A DNA stretch of 64,000 nucleotides from JAUIAS01 sp030425395. Its GTDB lineage: Bacteria; Pseudomonadota; Alphaproteobacteria; Rhodobacterales; Rhodobacteraceae. Positions 44,005 through 53,287 of the stretch are shown piece after piece. Location: positions 3,410,001 through 3,474,000 of the forward strand of contig CP121336.1 in NCBI GenBank assembly GCA_043553855.1, in the 5' to 3' direction. The stretch's first letter is position 1. The number at the start of each line of letters is the position of its first letter. The translations under genes and the position numbers were made by a program. A model generated the notes under the pieces. That model worked only from the letters and a program-made list of their open reading frames with translations. It was not told where the DNA came from and did not search any database.

Positions 44005-44330
44005 CCGCTCTCGCCGACTGGGAGTTCGGCGGGGGCGGTGAGTATTGCACGGCGTGTCCTTCCATCTGCGCAGAATGCCCAAGGCAGCAGAACGCGCCAC
44101 AAACTTACGAGGGCTGGCAGATCTGGGATCTGGTTCAGCGCCTTGGCGGGCAAATGCGGGTTGTAGGTGGCATGAGCGGCGGTGCCGTCATCGGCTGGGA
44201 CATGAGCGCGGCCCTACAGCTCGGGGCGGCCCTTGGGCTTTCGCCCCTTATTATTGCGGAACTGTTGCCCCCTATTGAGGCGGTGATGGTACGCAAGACC
44301 AACGAAGAGATCGAACACCACCATGGCTGA
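43998..44330 (+). CDS. Tail assembly chaperone, frameshift extension (gpT-like)
   Basis: The -1 frame encodes about 110 residues made as a fusion to the short chaperone. It includes a four-cysteine cluster EYCTACPSICAECP, probably a small zinc site, and the helical block LGLSPLIIAELLPPIEAVMV. It ends EIEHHHG, overlapping the tape-measure start by 8 bases. I see no strong independent ribosome site, so production by frameshift is most likely. Confidence 0.82.
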   Translation, partial: RLTALADWEFGGGGEYCTACPSICAECPRQQNAPQTYEGWQIWDLVQRLGGQMRVVGGMSGGAVIGWDMSAALQLGAALGLSPLIIAELLPPIEAVMVRKTNEEIEHHHG

Positions 44331-46785
44331 GAAGAAGGTATCCGTCCGCCTCTCTGCAACCGGTGGCCGCCAGGTCCGTGCCGAGTTGGAGGGCGTCGGC
44401 GAAGCTGGCAAGCGCGGCTTTGGCCGCCTGAGCCGCGAGATGGAACAGGCCAATGCGCGTATGGCTGCTTTTGCGCGCCGGGCGAAGATCGCGGCCACTG
44501 CTGCTGCGGCTGCTCTTGCTGCCGCTGTCGTCTCCATGACGCGCTCCACCATAGCTGCTGCTAATGAAATCAATCAGCTTGCCCAGGTGGCCAATGCCGG
44601 TCCGGAAGTCTTCCAACGTTGGTCGGCCGCCTCGGCGACCGTGGGCATTGAGCAGGAGAAGCTCGCCGATATCTTGAAGGACGTGAATGACCGGGTTGGC
44701 GATTTCCTGCAAACGGGCGGTGGTCCGATGGCGGATTTCTTTGAGACCATCGCCCCCCGTGTGGGCGTGACCGCGGACCAGTTCGCGCGGCTTTCGGGGC
44801 CAGAGGCGTTGCAGCTTTATGTCTCCTCCCTCGAAAAAGCAGGCGTCAGCCAACAGGAGATGACTTTCTATCTCGAGGCTATGGCGTCGGATGCCACACG
44901 CCTTATCCCCTTGCTGCAAAATGGCGGGGCGGAGATGACGCGACTGGGCGCGCAAGCACAGGCATTGGGCGCGGTACTCGACGCGGATGCGATTGCAGCC
45001 ATGCGTCGATCCGAACTCGCGCTGGTCAGCATTGGCCAGGTTTTCACCGGCGTGCGCAACCGGATTGCGGTGGCACTGGCCCCTTCGCTTGAGGCGGTGG
45101 CAAATGCCTTTGTCGCGCTGGCCTCATCGACAAGCCCGATCAGCCGGGCGTTTGACGCGGTGCTGGCCAATCTCGACAGGCTTGCGATCCATGCCGGCAC
45201 ATTCGCCACCTTTATTGCGGGCCGTTGGGTGGCGGCGATGGCCGTGGCCGCGCTGTCGGTTCGGGGTCTGGCCACCACGCTGGTGGTCCTGAAAGGTGCG
45301 CTCATGCGCACCGGCATCGGCGCACTGATCGTCGGAGCTGGCGAGTTGGTCTATTGGTTCACCCGGCTGGCGTCTGGCGCAGGCGGCTTTGGCGAGGCCA
45401 TGCGTCTTTTGAAGGATGTGGCCGTTGAGGTGTGGGAACGGATCAAAATGGGGGCCAACGCGGCCGGGTCGCGCGCCACGGCCATGTTCCATGATCTGAA
45501 AGCGGATGCTGCGACCGGCATGGCGGGGGCGATCGAAAGCGTCGTCGCCTTCGGCAACACCACCGCGAACACCTTTGAGGGCGCGCTTTTGGCCGTGAAA
45601 GCAATCTGGTCGCGTCTGCCTGCTGTGATTGGTGATCTGGTCTATTCGGCCGCCAACCGCATGCTGGACGGGATCGAGGCCATGCTGAACGGCGCGATCG
45701 CCCGGATCGATGCTTTCACTGGCCGCATTCGGGATGCGTTGGCCGCTGTCGGGATTGAGACCACCTTTGGTCAGATCGGCGACATCAACCTTGGCGACAT
45801 TCCAAACCCCTTTGCAGGAGCGTCAGCCGATGCGGGGACCGCCGCCGCAGATGCTTTTCGGCGGGCCTTTGAGGACAATCCGTTCGACAGCCCCGACTTT
45901 GGGCTCGACGGCATTGCGACCGAGGCACTGGCCACGGCCAATACCTATCGGCAAGCCGCCACTGACCTTGCGGCGGGTGCCACGGCCCCGCTGACCAGCT
46001 GGGGTGCGCTGCGTGATGCGGTTGCAGGCACCGGTGAAGAAGGTGCTGCCGCCCTTGAAGACGCTACGACCTCGGCGGATCGTTTGGCTGATGCCATGGG
46101 ACGCGCGGGCGGGGCCACTGGAAATGCGGGCACCAAGATTGTCACCGGGTGGAAGGCCGTCTCGGACGCCCTGAACTCTTATGCCATAGAGGCTTTGAAC
46201 TGGGGCAAAGGCCTCGGCGAAACCCTGACCGGCGCTTTCAGTGGCGCGGAAAGCGCGTTCCGAAGCTTCGTCGAGACTGGAAAGTTCGACTTCAAGGGCC
46301 TTGTGCGCTCGATCTTGGCGGACCTGGCTGTCCTGTCCTTCAAGCGCGCGGTGCTGGGGCCCATTGCCTCTGCGCTCTCTGGCATCTTTGGAGGCGGCTC
46401 CGTCGCGGCGGCGGTCTCGCACACCGGCGGTATCGTCGGACTGTCAGGCCACACGCGGCAAGTTCCTGCATATGCCTTTGCGGGTGCGCCGCGCATGCAC
46501 AGCGGTGGCACCGTGGGGCCGGTTGGTTCCTGGGCAGGTCTGCGGCCTGATGAGGTCCCCACGATCCTGCAACGTGGCGAACGTGTGTTGAACCGGCGCG
46601 AAGCCGCCAACTACGGGCGCGCGGGGACCTCAGGGGCTGGCGTGACCGTCAGCATCGATGCCCGTGGGGCACAGATGGGTGTGGCGGAACAGATCGATGC
46701 CAAGCTGCGGGCAGCCATCCCGGAAATCGCCCGCATCGCAAAAGAAAGCGTCGCTGACGGGCGGCGCAGAGGTCAGGAGATCTGA
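44323..46785 (+). CDS. Tail tape measure protein
   Basis: An 820-residue protein. The N-terminus is basic and coiled (KVSVRLSATGGRQVRAELEG), followed by Ala-rich hydrophobic helices near 55-70 and 290-345. The C-terminal part has LRPDEVPTILQRGERVLNRR, the well-known tape-measure block. It sets tail length and spans the membrane during DNA entry. An 820-residue length suggests a tail near 120 nm if the usual 1.5 angstrom per residue applies. Confidence 0.93.
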   Translation: MAEKKVSVRLSATGGRQVRAELEGVGEAGKRGFGRLSREMEQANARMAAFARRAKIAATAAAAALAAAVVSMTRSTIAAANEINQLAQVANAGPEVFQRWSAASATVGIEQEKLADILKDVNDRVGDFLQTGGGPMADFFETIAPRVGVTADQFARLSGPEALQLYVSSLEKAGVSQQEMTFYLEAMASDATRLIPLLQNGGAEMTRLGAQAQALGAVLDADAIAAMRRSELALVSIGQVFTGVRNRIAVALAPSLEAVANAFVALASSTSPISRAFDAVLANLDRLAIHAGTFATFIAGRWVAAMAVAALSVRGLATTLVVLKGALMRTGIGALIVGAGELVYWFTRLASGAGGFGEAMRLLKDVAVEVWERIKMGANAAGSRATAMFHDLKADAATGMAGAIESVVAFGNTTANTFEGALLAVKAIWSRLPAVIGDLVYSAANRMLDGIEAMLNGAIARIDAFTGRIRDALAAVGIETTFGQIGDINLGDIPNPFAGASADAGTAAADAFRRAFEDNPFDSPDFGLDGIATEALATANTYRQAATDLAAGATAPLTSWGALRDAVAGTGEEGAAALEDATTSADRLADAMGRAGGATGNAGTKIVTGWKAVSDALNSYAIEALNWGKGLGETLTGAFSGAESAFRSFVETGKFDFKGLVRSILADLAVLSFKRAVLGPIASALSGIFGGGSVAAAVSHTGGIVGLSGHTRQVPAYAFAGAPRMHSGGTVGPVGSWAGLRPDEVPTILQRGERVLNRREAANYGRAGTSGAGVTVSIDARGAQMGVAEQIDAKLRAAIPEIARIAKESVADGRRRGQEI

Positions 46786-47372
46786 TGCCGATTCCGGTTT
46801 TACCACTGACATTGGTATCGTCTGTGGAACGGCGGCTGGCCACCTCTGTGGCCGAAGCCCGCTCGCCATTTACCGGTACGTCCCAGATCCAGGATTGGGG
46901 CGCGTCCTGGTGGGAGTACCAGATTGAGATGGCGGTCACGCAAGGGGCGAATGCGCGGCGGCTTTCGGCCTTCTTCACGGCCCTTGGTGGCTTGCGGGGA
47001 CGGTTCCTGTTCCCCGATCCGTCGATCGAGGTGCCCATCGCCGTCGGCAATCCTTATGTCACCGAGGCCCAGTCGGCCGGGACGTCGACGTTACAGACCG
47101 CGGGCTGGGGTATTGGGCCACGGGCGGGGGATTTCTTCCAGCTTGGGTCTGATACGACAACACGACTTTACCAGTTGACCGAGGATGTGACGGCTTTGGG
47201 CAGCGAGGCCACGCTCGCTTTTGTGCCGCCGCTCCGTACCGCAGTTCAGTTTGGTGTGCCCATCGGGCTTGATGCACCCTCGGCACTGCTGCGACTGACA
47301 GCGCCCGTGCCAACGGTCATCGCTCGCGCTGACCAGCATCGGTTTACGATCTCGGCCCGGGAGGCTTTGTGA
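46785..47372 (+). CDS. Distal tail protein
   Basis: A 195-residue protein after the tape measure (1-base overlap). It has SQIQDWGASWWEYQIEMAVT, then FFTALGGLRGRFLFPDPSIE, typical of phage baseplate-hub-type minor tail proteins. It probably forms the ring at the tail end. Confidence 0.8.
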   Translation: MPIPVLPLTLVSSVERRLATSVAEARSPFTGTSQIQDWGASWWEYQIEMAVTQGANARRLSAFFTALGGLRGRFLFPDPSIEVPIAVGNPYVTEAQSAGTSTLQTAGWGIGPRAGDFFQLGSDTTTRLYQLTEDVTALGSEATLAFVPPLRTAVQFGVPIGLDAPSALLRLTAPVPTVIARADQHRFTISAREAL

Positions 47373-47373
47373 A

Positions 47374-47934
47374 GTGAGCCGCGAGATCACCGCAGCATTC
47401 GCCACAGCGCTGGCTGACCAGAACCTGCGCCCCGTGATCTTCTTTGAGGGTCAGTTCGCCACCGGCTGGGTTCGGATCTGGTCTGGCTTGGGCGAGGTGA
47501 GCTGGAATGGACAGACCTGGGCCGGGGCCGGATCGCTTTTGGGCCTCGGCTCCCTTGATGAAACCGGCGAGGTTGTTGCCGGTGGCACCGCTGTATCACT
47601 CTCAGGCGTGCCGCTGGACCTTGTGCAGATGGCCATCGAGGAAGCGCGCCAGGGCTTGCCGGGCCGGATCTGGCTTGGGTTGCTGGCCGAAGATGGCAGC
47701 ATCATCGCCGATCCGGTGCAGGCCTTCTCGGGCCGCCTTGATGTGCCGGAACTCAAGGATGATGCAGAGACCTGCACGATCACTATCAGCTACGAGAGCC
47801 GATTGATTGATCTGACTGTGGCGCGCTCATGGCGCTACACCCATGAAAGCCAGCAGGTGCTTTATCCGGGCGATCTCGGGTTTGAATATGTGACCGCCAT
47901 CCAGGATCGCGAGATCACCTGGGGGCGGGGATAG
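47374..47934 (+). CDS. Minor tail protein (DUF2163-like)
   Basis: A 186-residue beta-rich protein starting at GTG. The blocks RIWSGLGEVSWNGQTWAGAG and GRIWLGLLAEDGSIIADPVQ mark it as a tail-tip component. Its neighbours are the distal tail protein and the NlpC-like protein. Confidence 0.8.
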   Translation: MSREITAAFATALADQNLRPVIFFEGQFATGWVRIWSGLGEVSWNGQTWAGAGSLLGLGSLDETGEVVAGGTAVSLSGVPLDLVQMAIEEARQGLPGRIWLGLLAEDGSIIADPVQAFSGRLDVPELKDDAETCTITISYESRLIDLTVARSWRYTHESQQVLYPGDLGFEYVTAIQDREITWGRG

Positions 47935-47947
47935 GTCTTGGCATTGA

Positions 47948-48199
47948 TCAGGGCACTTTGCCGCGTGGTGTCGCGTTCATCTCGACAAGTTGTGGGTATC
48001 CAGCCCGACAGCGGCCTTGCATATTCGTTACACTTGGGCGGTTCTCGGGGCAGTCCCGAGAAATGATATCGAGCGCTGTTGGTAACTGCGTGTTGGTGCC
48101 GACGAGCTCGCAAAAACGGTCCTTGGTGTAACGTCCGAAGCGCCCGCACACGGGGCAACTGATCTCGACGTGGTCATATGGAAAATCAAATGCGCGCAT
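47948..48199 (-). CDS. Leftward small zinc-ribbon-like protein
   Basis: An 83-residue protein opposite to the tail genes. EISCPVCGRFGRYTKDRFCE has a cysteine pair, with further Cys residues near 58 and 71 (SRDCPENR, QGRCRAGYPQL) that could complete a zinc site. The frame extends upstream to 48316 over the next gene, but ATG 48199 is where the protein-like sequence starts. The function is unknown. Confidence 0.65.
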   Translation of the reverse strand: MRAFDFPYDHVEISCPVCGRFGRYTKDRFCELVGTNTQLPTALDIISRDCPENRPSVTNMQGRCRAGYPQLVEMNATPRGKVP

Positions 48200-48245
48200 G
48201 GCGCAACAATGACCTGAAGGCGGGACACAGACAAGGAGTCCGAAC

Positions 48246-48653
48246 ATGGCGCGCGTGGAAAACTGGCCGCAACGTCTCATGACGCTGATTGATATGGCCC
48301 GGATCAGACCCTTCATCTGGGGCCTGCATGATTGCCCGACCTTTGCCTTTGAGACGCGGATGATCCTGACGGGTGGCGAAGATACAGCGGCATTATGGCG
48401 TGGACGCTATACCACCGCGCTCGGTGGCGAGCGTGTGATGCGGCGGTTGGGCTGGTCCTCGCTCGAGGACATGGGGCGTGCGCTCCTGGGAGAACCCCGC
48501 CCGGCAGTGCTTCTCGCTCAACGCGGCGATATCGTTCTGGCCGATACGGGCCTTGGCTTTGGCATTTGTATTGGGTCAACGGCAGTCGGCATGGCCCCCG
48601 AGGGGCTGGTCGTGGTGCCGCTCACATTTTGCCAGCTCGCTTGGCCCATCTGA
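48246..48653 (+). CDS. NlpC/P60-fold-like tail protein (DUF6950-like)
   Basis: A 135-residue protein. IWGLHDCPTFAFETR contains the Cys expected of the papain-like NlpC fold, and LLAQRGDIVLADTGLG follows. Normally the catalytic His comes next, but here the segment is GFGICIGSTAVG with no obvious His. It may therefore be catalytically inactive. It sits at the lambda gpK position, before the tip protein. Confidence 0.78.
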   Translation: MARVENWPQRLMTLIDMARIRPFIWGLHDCPTFAFETRMILTGGEDTAALWRGRYTTALGGERVMRRLGWSSLEDMGRALLGEPRPAVLLAQRGDIVLADTGLGFGICIGSTAVGMAPEGLVVVPLTFCQLAWPI

Positions 48654-48668
48654 TCCCGGACACATCCC

Positions 48669-51212
48669 ATGCCTTTTATCGTGACAGCCGTCGCCGCGAT
48701 TGCGGGGGCGATCAGCGGGGTTTTGGCCGCAGGTGGGATCGGCGCGGCGCTTTTACGGATCGGCGGCACGCTGCTTCTCTCCTATGCGTCCCAATCCCTG
48801 ATGCCAAAACCACAAACCACACTGCAGCCGCGCACTGTGACGATCCGCGAGCCCGTGGTTCCACGCGATCTGGTTTATGGCCGCACCCGCAAAGGGGGCG
48901 TGATTGTCTTTCTCCATTCCTCAGGGGCAGACAACAAGTTCCTCGATCTGGTGATTGTGCTTGCGACCCACCGGGTCAAATCCATCGGGGCCATCTACTT
49001 TGAGGGCGAAATGGCGCTCGACTCTGCGGGCGTGGCGCAGGGCCGTTGGGCGGGAAAGGTCGCTGTCGAAAAGAACCTTGGAGAGGCCAATCAGACTGCG
49101 TTCGCTGAGCTGAAAGCAGCGCTGCCCGACAAATGGACCGAGACCCATCGGCTGAGAGGGTGCGCTGCAATCCGTCTGCGGCTCACTTATGATCAGGATG
49201 CCTATCCCGGCGGCATTCCGAACATCACGGTCGACGTTGAGGGCAAGAACGACATCTGGGACCCACGGACCCAAACGGAAGTCTACTCGCAAAATCCTGC
49301 GCTCTGCCTGGCCGATTACATGGCGAACGGCACCTGGGGCATTGGTGCGCGCATCGGGCAGCCTGATGGAATCGATGAGCTGTCGCTCATTGAAGCAGCG
49401 AACATCTGCGACGAAACGGTACAACTGGCAGACGGTGAAACGGAGGCGCGTTACGCCTGCAATGGGGTGATCACGCTGTCCGAGGTCCCGAAGACGATCA
49501 TCGAAGGGATGCTCTCGTCCTTTGCCGGGCGCTGTGCTTTCTCGGGCGGATCCTGGCGCATCCACGCAGGTGCCTGGCGCGCGCCTTCGGTGGTGCTGAC
49601 CTCGGATCATGTCCGTGAGGGTGGGCTGACCTTGGCGACCCGCGTGACAATGTCTTCGAACTTCAATGGCGTGCGTGGCCGGTTTGTCAGCCCGGAGAAT
49701 GACTGGCAGCCCGACGACTTCCCGGCTTATGCGTCGGATGTTTATCTCGACGAGGATGGGGGCGAGCAGAAATGGCGCGACATATCGCTTCCCTTCACGA
49801 TCTCGGCGTCAATGGCGCAGCGGCTTGCGAAGATCGAGCTCGAGCGTGCGCGGCGGCAAATGACGGTGCGGCTGTCGGGGACACTCTCGGCCTGGGCTGC
49901 CACCGTGGGCGATGTGGTTACGCTGTCTTACGCCCGTTGGGGCTTTGGCGCGAAGCCGTTCGAGGTGCATGGCGTTAGTCTTGATCTAACGTCATCAGGG
50001 GACGGTGCGCTCCTGCTTCCAGAGCTTGTCCTGCGAGAAACCTCGCCCCTTGTCTATGATTGGTCTGCCTCTGAGCAGAAGATTTATGCTGCAGCCCCGC
50101 GCACCGCATTGCCCAATGCCTATGACATTCCGTCTCCGGGGCAACCGACGGCGACTGAGGATCTCTATGTCACACGCGATGGTGGAGGGTTGAAGGTTTT
50201 GGCCCGCGTTGCCTGGGAAGCCGCTCCCTCGGGCTTTGTTGCCGCCTATCAATTGCAGGCGCGGCAGGGCGCAGGGGAGTGGCTGGATTATGGCCGCACC
50301 GATGGCACCAACCTCGAGATCCGCGACATTGCCCCCGGGGCATGGCAGTTCCGGGTAAAAGCAATATCGGTCTTGGGGGTCTCGTCCGCTTGGCAGGAGG
50401 CTGCCGTGGAAATCCTTGGCCTTACTGCGCCCCCGGCGGGATTGGAGAATATCACGCTGCAGACGGCGGGTGGTCTTGCCATCCTGAAATGGGCGCGCTC
50501 GTCTGATCCGGATGTACGGGTGGGCGGCAATATCGTGATCCGGCACTCAAAACAGGCGACGGCCACGTGGTCTGACAGCTATTCGATGGACCGGGTGTCG
50601 GGCGGCGAGGCCATTGCAGTTGTGCCGCTGAAGCCGGGCACATATCTGCTGCGGGCTGAGGACAGTGGCGGGCGCGCAGGGCCAGAGACACGGGTCTCGA
50701 CCAAGGGCGCGCAGGTGTTGGCCTTCTCGACACTGGCCTATCTGCAAGCTGATCCTGGGTTTACCGGGGCAAAAACGGGCCTGCAGGTTGTGGGCTCAAA
50801 TCTGACGCTCGCCACGACGACCAGCGGCGGCATCACCCAAGCTGCTGCGATGGAGGGCCAATATGGCTTTGCCGCCGGGCTTGATCTCGGCGCAGTGAAA
50901 CGGGTGCGCTTGCGCTCGGAAATCGGTGTGGCAGCGCTTGCGCTCAATGACCGGATCGATGCGCGCACGGCGCTGATGGATACCTGGGCTGATTTTGACG
51001 GCGCGGCCGGTGCTGAAATCGATGTGCTGTTCGAGATCCGCGAAACCGATGACGATCCAGGTGGAAATCCCATCTGGGGGCCTTGGGGGCGTCTCGACAA
51101 TCATGAAATCGAGGCGCGCGCGGTGCAAGCGCGGGCTTATCTTACGACGAGGGACGCATCCTACACGCCCACCGTCTCGCAACTGCGGCTTTATGCCGAT
51201 GAGGTGGCATGA
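48669..51212 (+). CDS. Tail tip / host-specificity protein (gpJ-like)
   Basis: An 847-residue protein. The first 50 residues contain hydrophobic helices (AIAGAISGVLAAGGIGAALL). The central part has ALCLADYMANGTWGIGARIG, typical of the J-like/tip family. Fibronectin-like segments follow at about 490-650 (EILGLTAPPAGLENITLQTA). It forms the central tip and is a main determinant of receptor binding. Confidence 0.9.
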   Translation: MPFIVTAVAAIAGAISGVLAAGGIGAALLRIGGTLLLSYASQSLMPKPQTTLQPRTVTIREPVVPRDLVYGRTRKGGVIVFLHSSGADNKFLDLVIVLATHRVKSIGAIYFEGEMALDSAGVAQGRWAGKVAVEKNLGEANQTAFAELKAALPDKWTETHRLRGCAAIRLRLTYDQDAYPGGIPNITVDVEGKNDIWDPRTQTEVYSQNPALCLADYMANGTWGIGARIGQPDGIDELSLIEAANICDETVQLADGETEARYACNGVITLSEVPKTIIEGMLSSFAGRCAFSGGSWRIHAGAWRAPSVVLTSDHVREGGLTLATRVTMSSNFNGVRGRFVSPENDWQPDDFPAYASDVYLDEDGGEQKWRDISLPFTISASMAQRLAKIELERARRQMTVRLSGTLSAWAATVGDVVTLSYARWGFGAKPFEVHGVSLDLTSSGDGALLLPELVLRETSPLVYDWSASEQKIYAAAPRTALPNAYDIPSPGQPTATEDLYVTRDGGGLKVLARVAWEAAPSGFVAAYQLQARQGAGEWLDYGRTDGTNLEIRDIAPGAWQFRVKAISVLGVSSAWQEAAVEILGLTAPPAGLENITLQTAGGLAILKWARSSDPDVRVGGNIVIRHSKQATATWSDSYSMDRVSGGEAIAVVPLKPGTYLLRAEDSGGRAGPETRVSTKGAQVLAFSTLAYLQADPGFTGAKTGLQVVGSNLTLATTTSGGITQAAAMEGQYGFAAGLDLGAVKRVRLRSEIGVAALALNDRIDARTALMDTWADFDGAAGAEIDVLFEIRETDDDPGGNPIWGPWGRLDNHEIEARAVQARAYLTTRDASYTPTVSQLRLYADEVA

Positions 51213-51313
51213 ACGTGCTTTGCGTTCATGAGGCACAGACCATCGCGGCCTTTTGGCGATGCCTCAAACGAGAATGCCCGCAAGGGATTTTGATCGAGAA
51301 CGGAGCACGCTGA
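51209..51313 (+). CDS. Possible 34-residue protein bridging tip and fibre genes
   Basis: An ATG overlapping the tip-protein stop (ATGA) opens a 34-codon frame (MNVLCVHEAQTIAAF, then WRCLKRECPQGILIENGAR). It ends one base before the next ATG. Exact coupling on both sides is what a real small gene would show. The length is too short for certainty. Confidence 0.42.
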   Translation: MNVLCVHEAQTIAAFWRCLKRECPQGILIENGAR

Positions 51314-51314
51314 G

Positions 51315-51971
51315 ATGGCGCAAACGTCGAACTTCGTCATTGCCAACGACGCAGGCGCTGCCGTGCGGGCCCGCATCAACGAGGTGATCGCGGCGCTGCA
51401 ATCGACCAGTGCGGGCACTTCAGCTCCCTCTGCCACCGTGGCGGGCATGCTCTGGGTCGACACCTCGGTCTCGCCACCTGTTTTGCGACGGCGCAATGCC
51501 ACGAACACAGGCTGGGACGCACTTCTGGATGCTGCGGGCAATCTGGCGGGGCTGGCCAACACGGCCATGGCCCGCAGCAACCTTGGCCTGGGGACCATGG
51601 CGACCAAATCGGCCGCCGGTTACGACACCGCAATCGCGGCAAAGGCAGAGCTCGCTGGGGCGACCTTCACCGGCGTGGTGACGGCACCGAACTTCGTGTC
51701 CTCGTCGGACGCGCGATTGAAATCCGAGGTCGAGACCATCGCCGACGCTCTGACCCTTGTCTGCGCGCTGCGTGGCGTGCGCTTTACCATGGGTGGTGCG
51801 CGTCAGATCGGGATCATCGCCCAAGAGGTCGAACCGATCCTGCCCGAGGTCGTGCACGAAGACACGGGCGGCCAGCTCTCGGTCGCTTACGGCAATATCA
51901 CCGGCCTTCTGATCGAGGCTGTAAAGGAACTGACTGCCCGTGTTGTGGCGCTGGAGGAGGACCGCGCATGA
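51315..51971 (+). CDS. Tail fibre protein with S74 intramolecular chaperone
   Basis: A 218-residue protein. The N-terminal part is a beta-repeat fibre (ATVAGMLWVDTSVSPPVLRR, NLGLGTMATKSAAGYD). The C-terminal 80 residues start with SSDARLKSEVETIADAL, the S74 self-cleaving chaperone domain that helps fibre trimers fold. A similar end is found in the protein at 56285. Confidence 0.88.
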   Translation: MAQTSNFVIANDAGAAVRARINEVIAALQSTSAGTSAPSATVAGMLWVDTSVSPPVLRRRNATNTGWDALLDAAGNLAGLANTAMARSNLGLGTMATKSAAGYDTAIAAKAELAGATFTGVVTAPNFVSSSDARLKSEVETIADALTLVCALRGVRFTMGGARQIGIIAQEVEPILPEVVHEDTGGQLSVAYGNITGLLIEAVKELTARVVALEEDRA

Positions 51972-52279
51972 ACGATGGTGGATTTATCGATACGATCAAT
52001 GCGGTCTTCGGCGGTGCTGTCACGACGCTGATCGGGGCCTTCACGGGCCGCCTCATGTGGCATTCCGGTGAGGTGAAACTGGGCAACCGCCGTTTCTTTG
52101 GCAAAGAACTTCTTTGGGAAATTCCTGTCGCTGTTGGCATGGCGCTCATCGGCGAGGCGGCGGCCCACTATATCGGTCTCTCTCAGCCCATCTCGACAGG
52201 GTTTGTGGCGACGCTCGCCTATCTTGGGCCCCGAGGGGCCGAGGCGCTGCTTGCCGCCTGGCTCTGTCGCAAAAAATAA
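51968..52279 (+). CDS. Holin-like membrane protein
   Basis: A 103-residue protein with three hydrophobic segments (about 7-25, 48-68 and 75-97) and a basic C-terminus (LCRKK). Its place, after a tail fibre and before the endolysin, is that of a holin. It would make holes in the inner membrane to release the endolysin. Confidence 0.8.
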   Translation: MNDGGFIDTINAVFGGAVTTLIGAFTGRLMWHSGEVKLGNRRFFGKELLWEIPVAVGMALIGEAAAHYIGLSQPISTGFVATLAYLGPRGAEALLAAWLCRKK

Positions 52280-52354
52280 GCAGCCCGCCAACCAACCAGC
52301 TTCATTCACGTCGTCCCACCTGGGGCGGTGTTTTACATTATACGGGAGAATACC

Positions 52355-53287
52355 ATGACACCTTTCGACATCGCCCGGGGCTACATCTGTATGACCGAAG
52401 GCCCGGGCCCCGCCGACAATCCCAAAATCCTCGAGATGTATGCCTCGGTCGGTCACGACTGGGTTGAACACGATAGCGTCGCCTGGTGCGCAGCCTTCGT
52501 CGGACACTGCCTCGAGAGGGCGGGGATCCGCTCGACCCGCAAACTGACCGCGCGATCCTATCTCGATTGGGGTGTGCCGGTCGAGGTGGCGGACGCCCTG
52601 CAAGGGGACATCGCTGTCATCCCGCGCGGCAAATCCAGCTGGCAGGGCCATGTGTTCTTCATCGAGCGGATCGAGGGCGCTTGGGTCTGGGGGCTCGGGG
52701 GCAATCAGGATGATGCGGTCAGTATAAAGCGCTATCCGGCCTCTAAACTCCTCGGGGTGAGGCGCGCCGGGACTGTCGCGCCCCGCGTTGAGATGGGCGT
52801 CCAAGAGGTCCAGCGCCGCCTGAAATCCCTCGGCTATCACGAAGTGGGTGGCATTGACGGGCAGATCGGGCCGCGCACCCATGCGGCAATGCTGGCGTTC
52901 CGTCGGGACAATGATCTGCCACTTCATCCGGTCATCGACGTCGCGCTGACAGAGGCACTGCTTGTGGCAAAGTCCCGCCCGGTCTCGCCCGAGCGAGCTG
53001 TGGGCATACCTGAAGGCTCACGGATCGTTTCTGCAGCCAACGCACAGATTGCGCTTGGGGCCGCGGGTTCTGCCGGGCTTGCCTTGAACGATGTAGCGCC
53101 CCTGATCACCACAGCTGAAGATGGGCAGGACCTCGCGACCCGCATCCTCAACCTCGTCGGGCTCGGGTCTTACGCAGGCATCGTCATGCCAGCTCTGGGG
53201 GCTCTGATCTTCGTCGCGGTGATCTGTTTTGCCCTGAAAGCCAGGGCGGCCCGGATTGAGGATCACCGGACCGGGAGGACACCGTGA
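52355..53287 (+). CDS. Endolysin (TIGR02594-type peptidase + peptidoglycan binding + TM)
   Basis: A 310-residue lysis enzyme. Residues 1-140 form a CHAP/NlpC-like domain: DSVAWCAAFVGHCLERAG with the catalytic Cys, then SSWQGHVFFIERIEG with the His. Residues about 147-205 form a peptidoglycan-binding domain (VQEVQRRLKSLGYHEVGGID). A C-terminal helix (about 272-295) could anchor it to the membrane. GGGAG precedes the ATG at 52355. Confidence 0.88.
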   Translation: MTPFDIARGYICMTEGPGPADNPKILEMYASVGHDWVEHDSVAWCAAFVGHCLERAGIRSTRKLTARSYLDWGVPVEVADALQGDIAVIPRGKSSWQGHVFFIERIEGAWVWGLGGNQDDAVSIKRYPASKLLGVRRAGTVAPRVEMGVQEVQRRLKSLGYHEVGGIDGQIGPRTHAAMLAFRRDNDLPLHPVIDVALTEALLVAKSRPVSPERAVGIPEGSRIVSAANAQIALGAAGSAGLALNDVAPLITTAEDGQDLATRILNLVGLGSYAGIVMPALGALIFVAVICFALKARAARIEDHRTGRTP

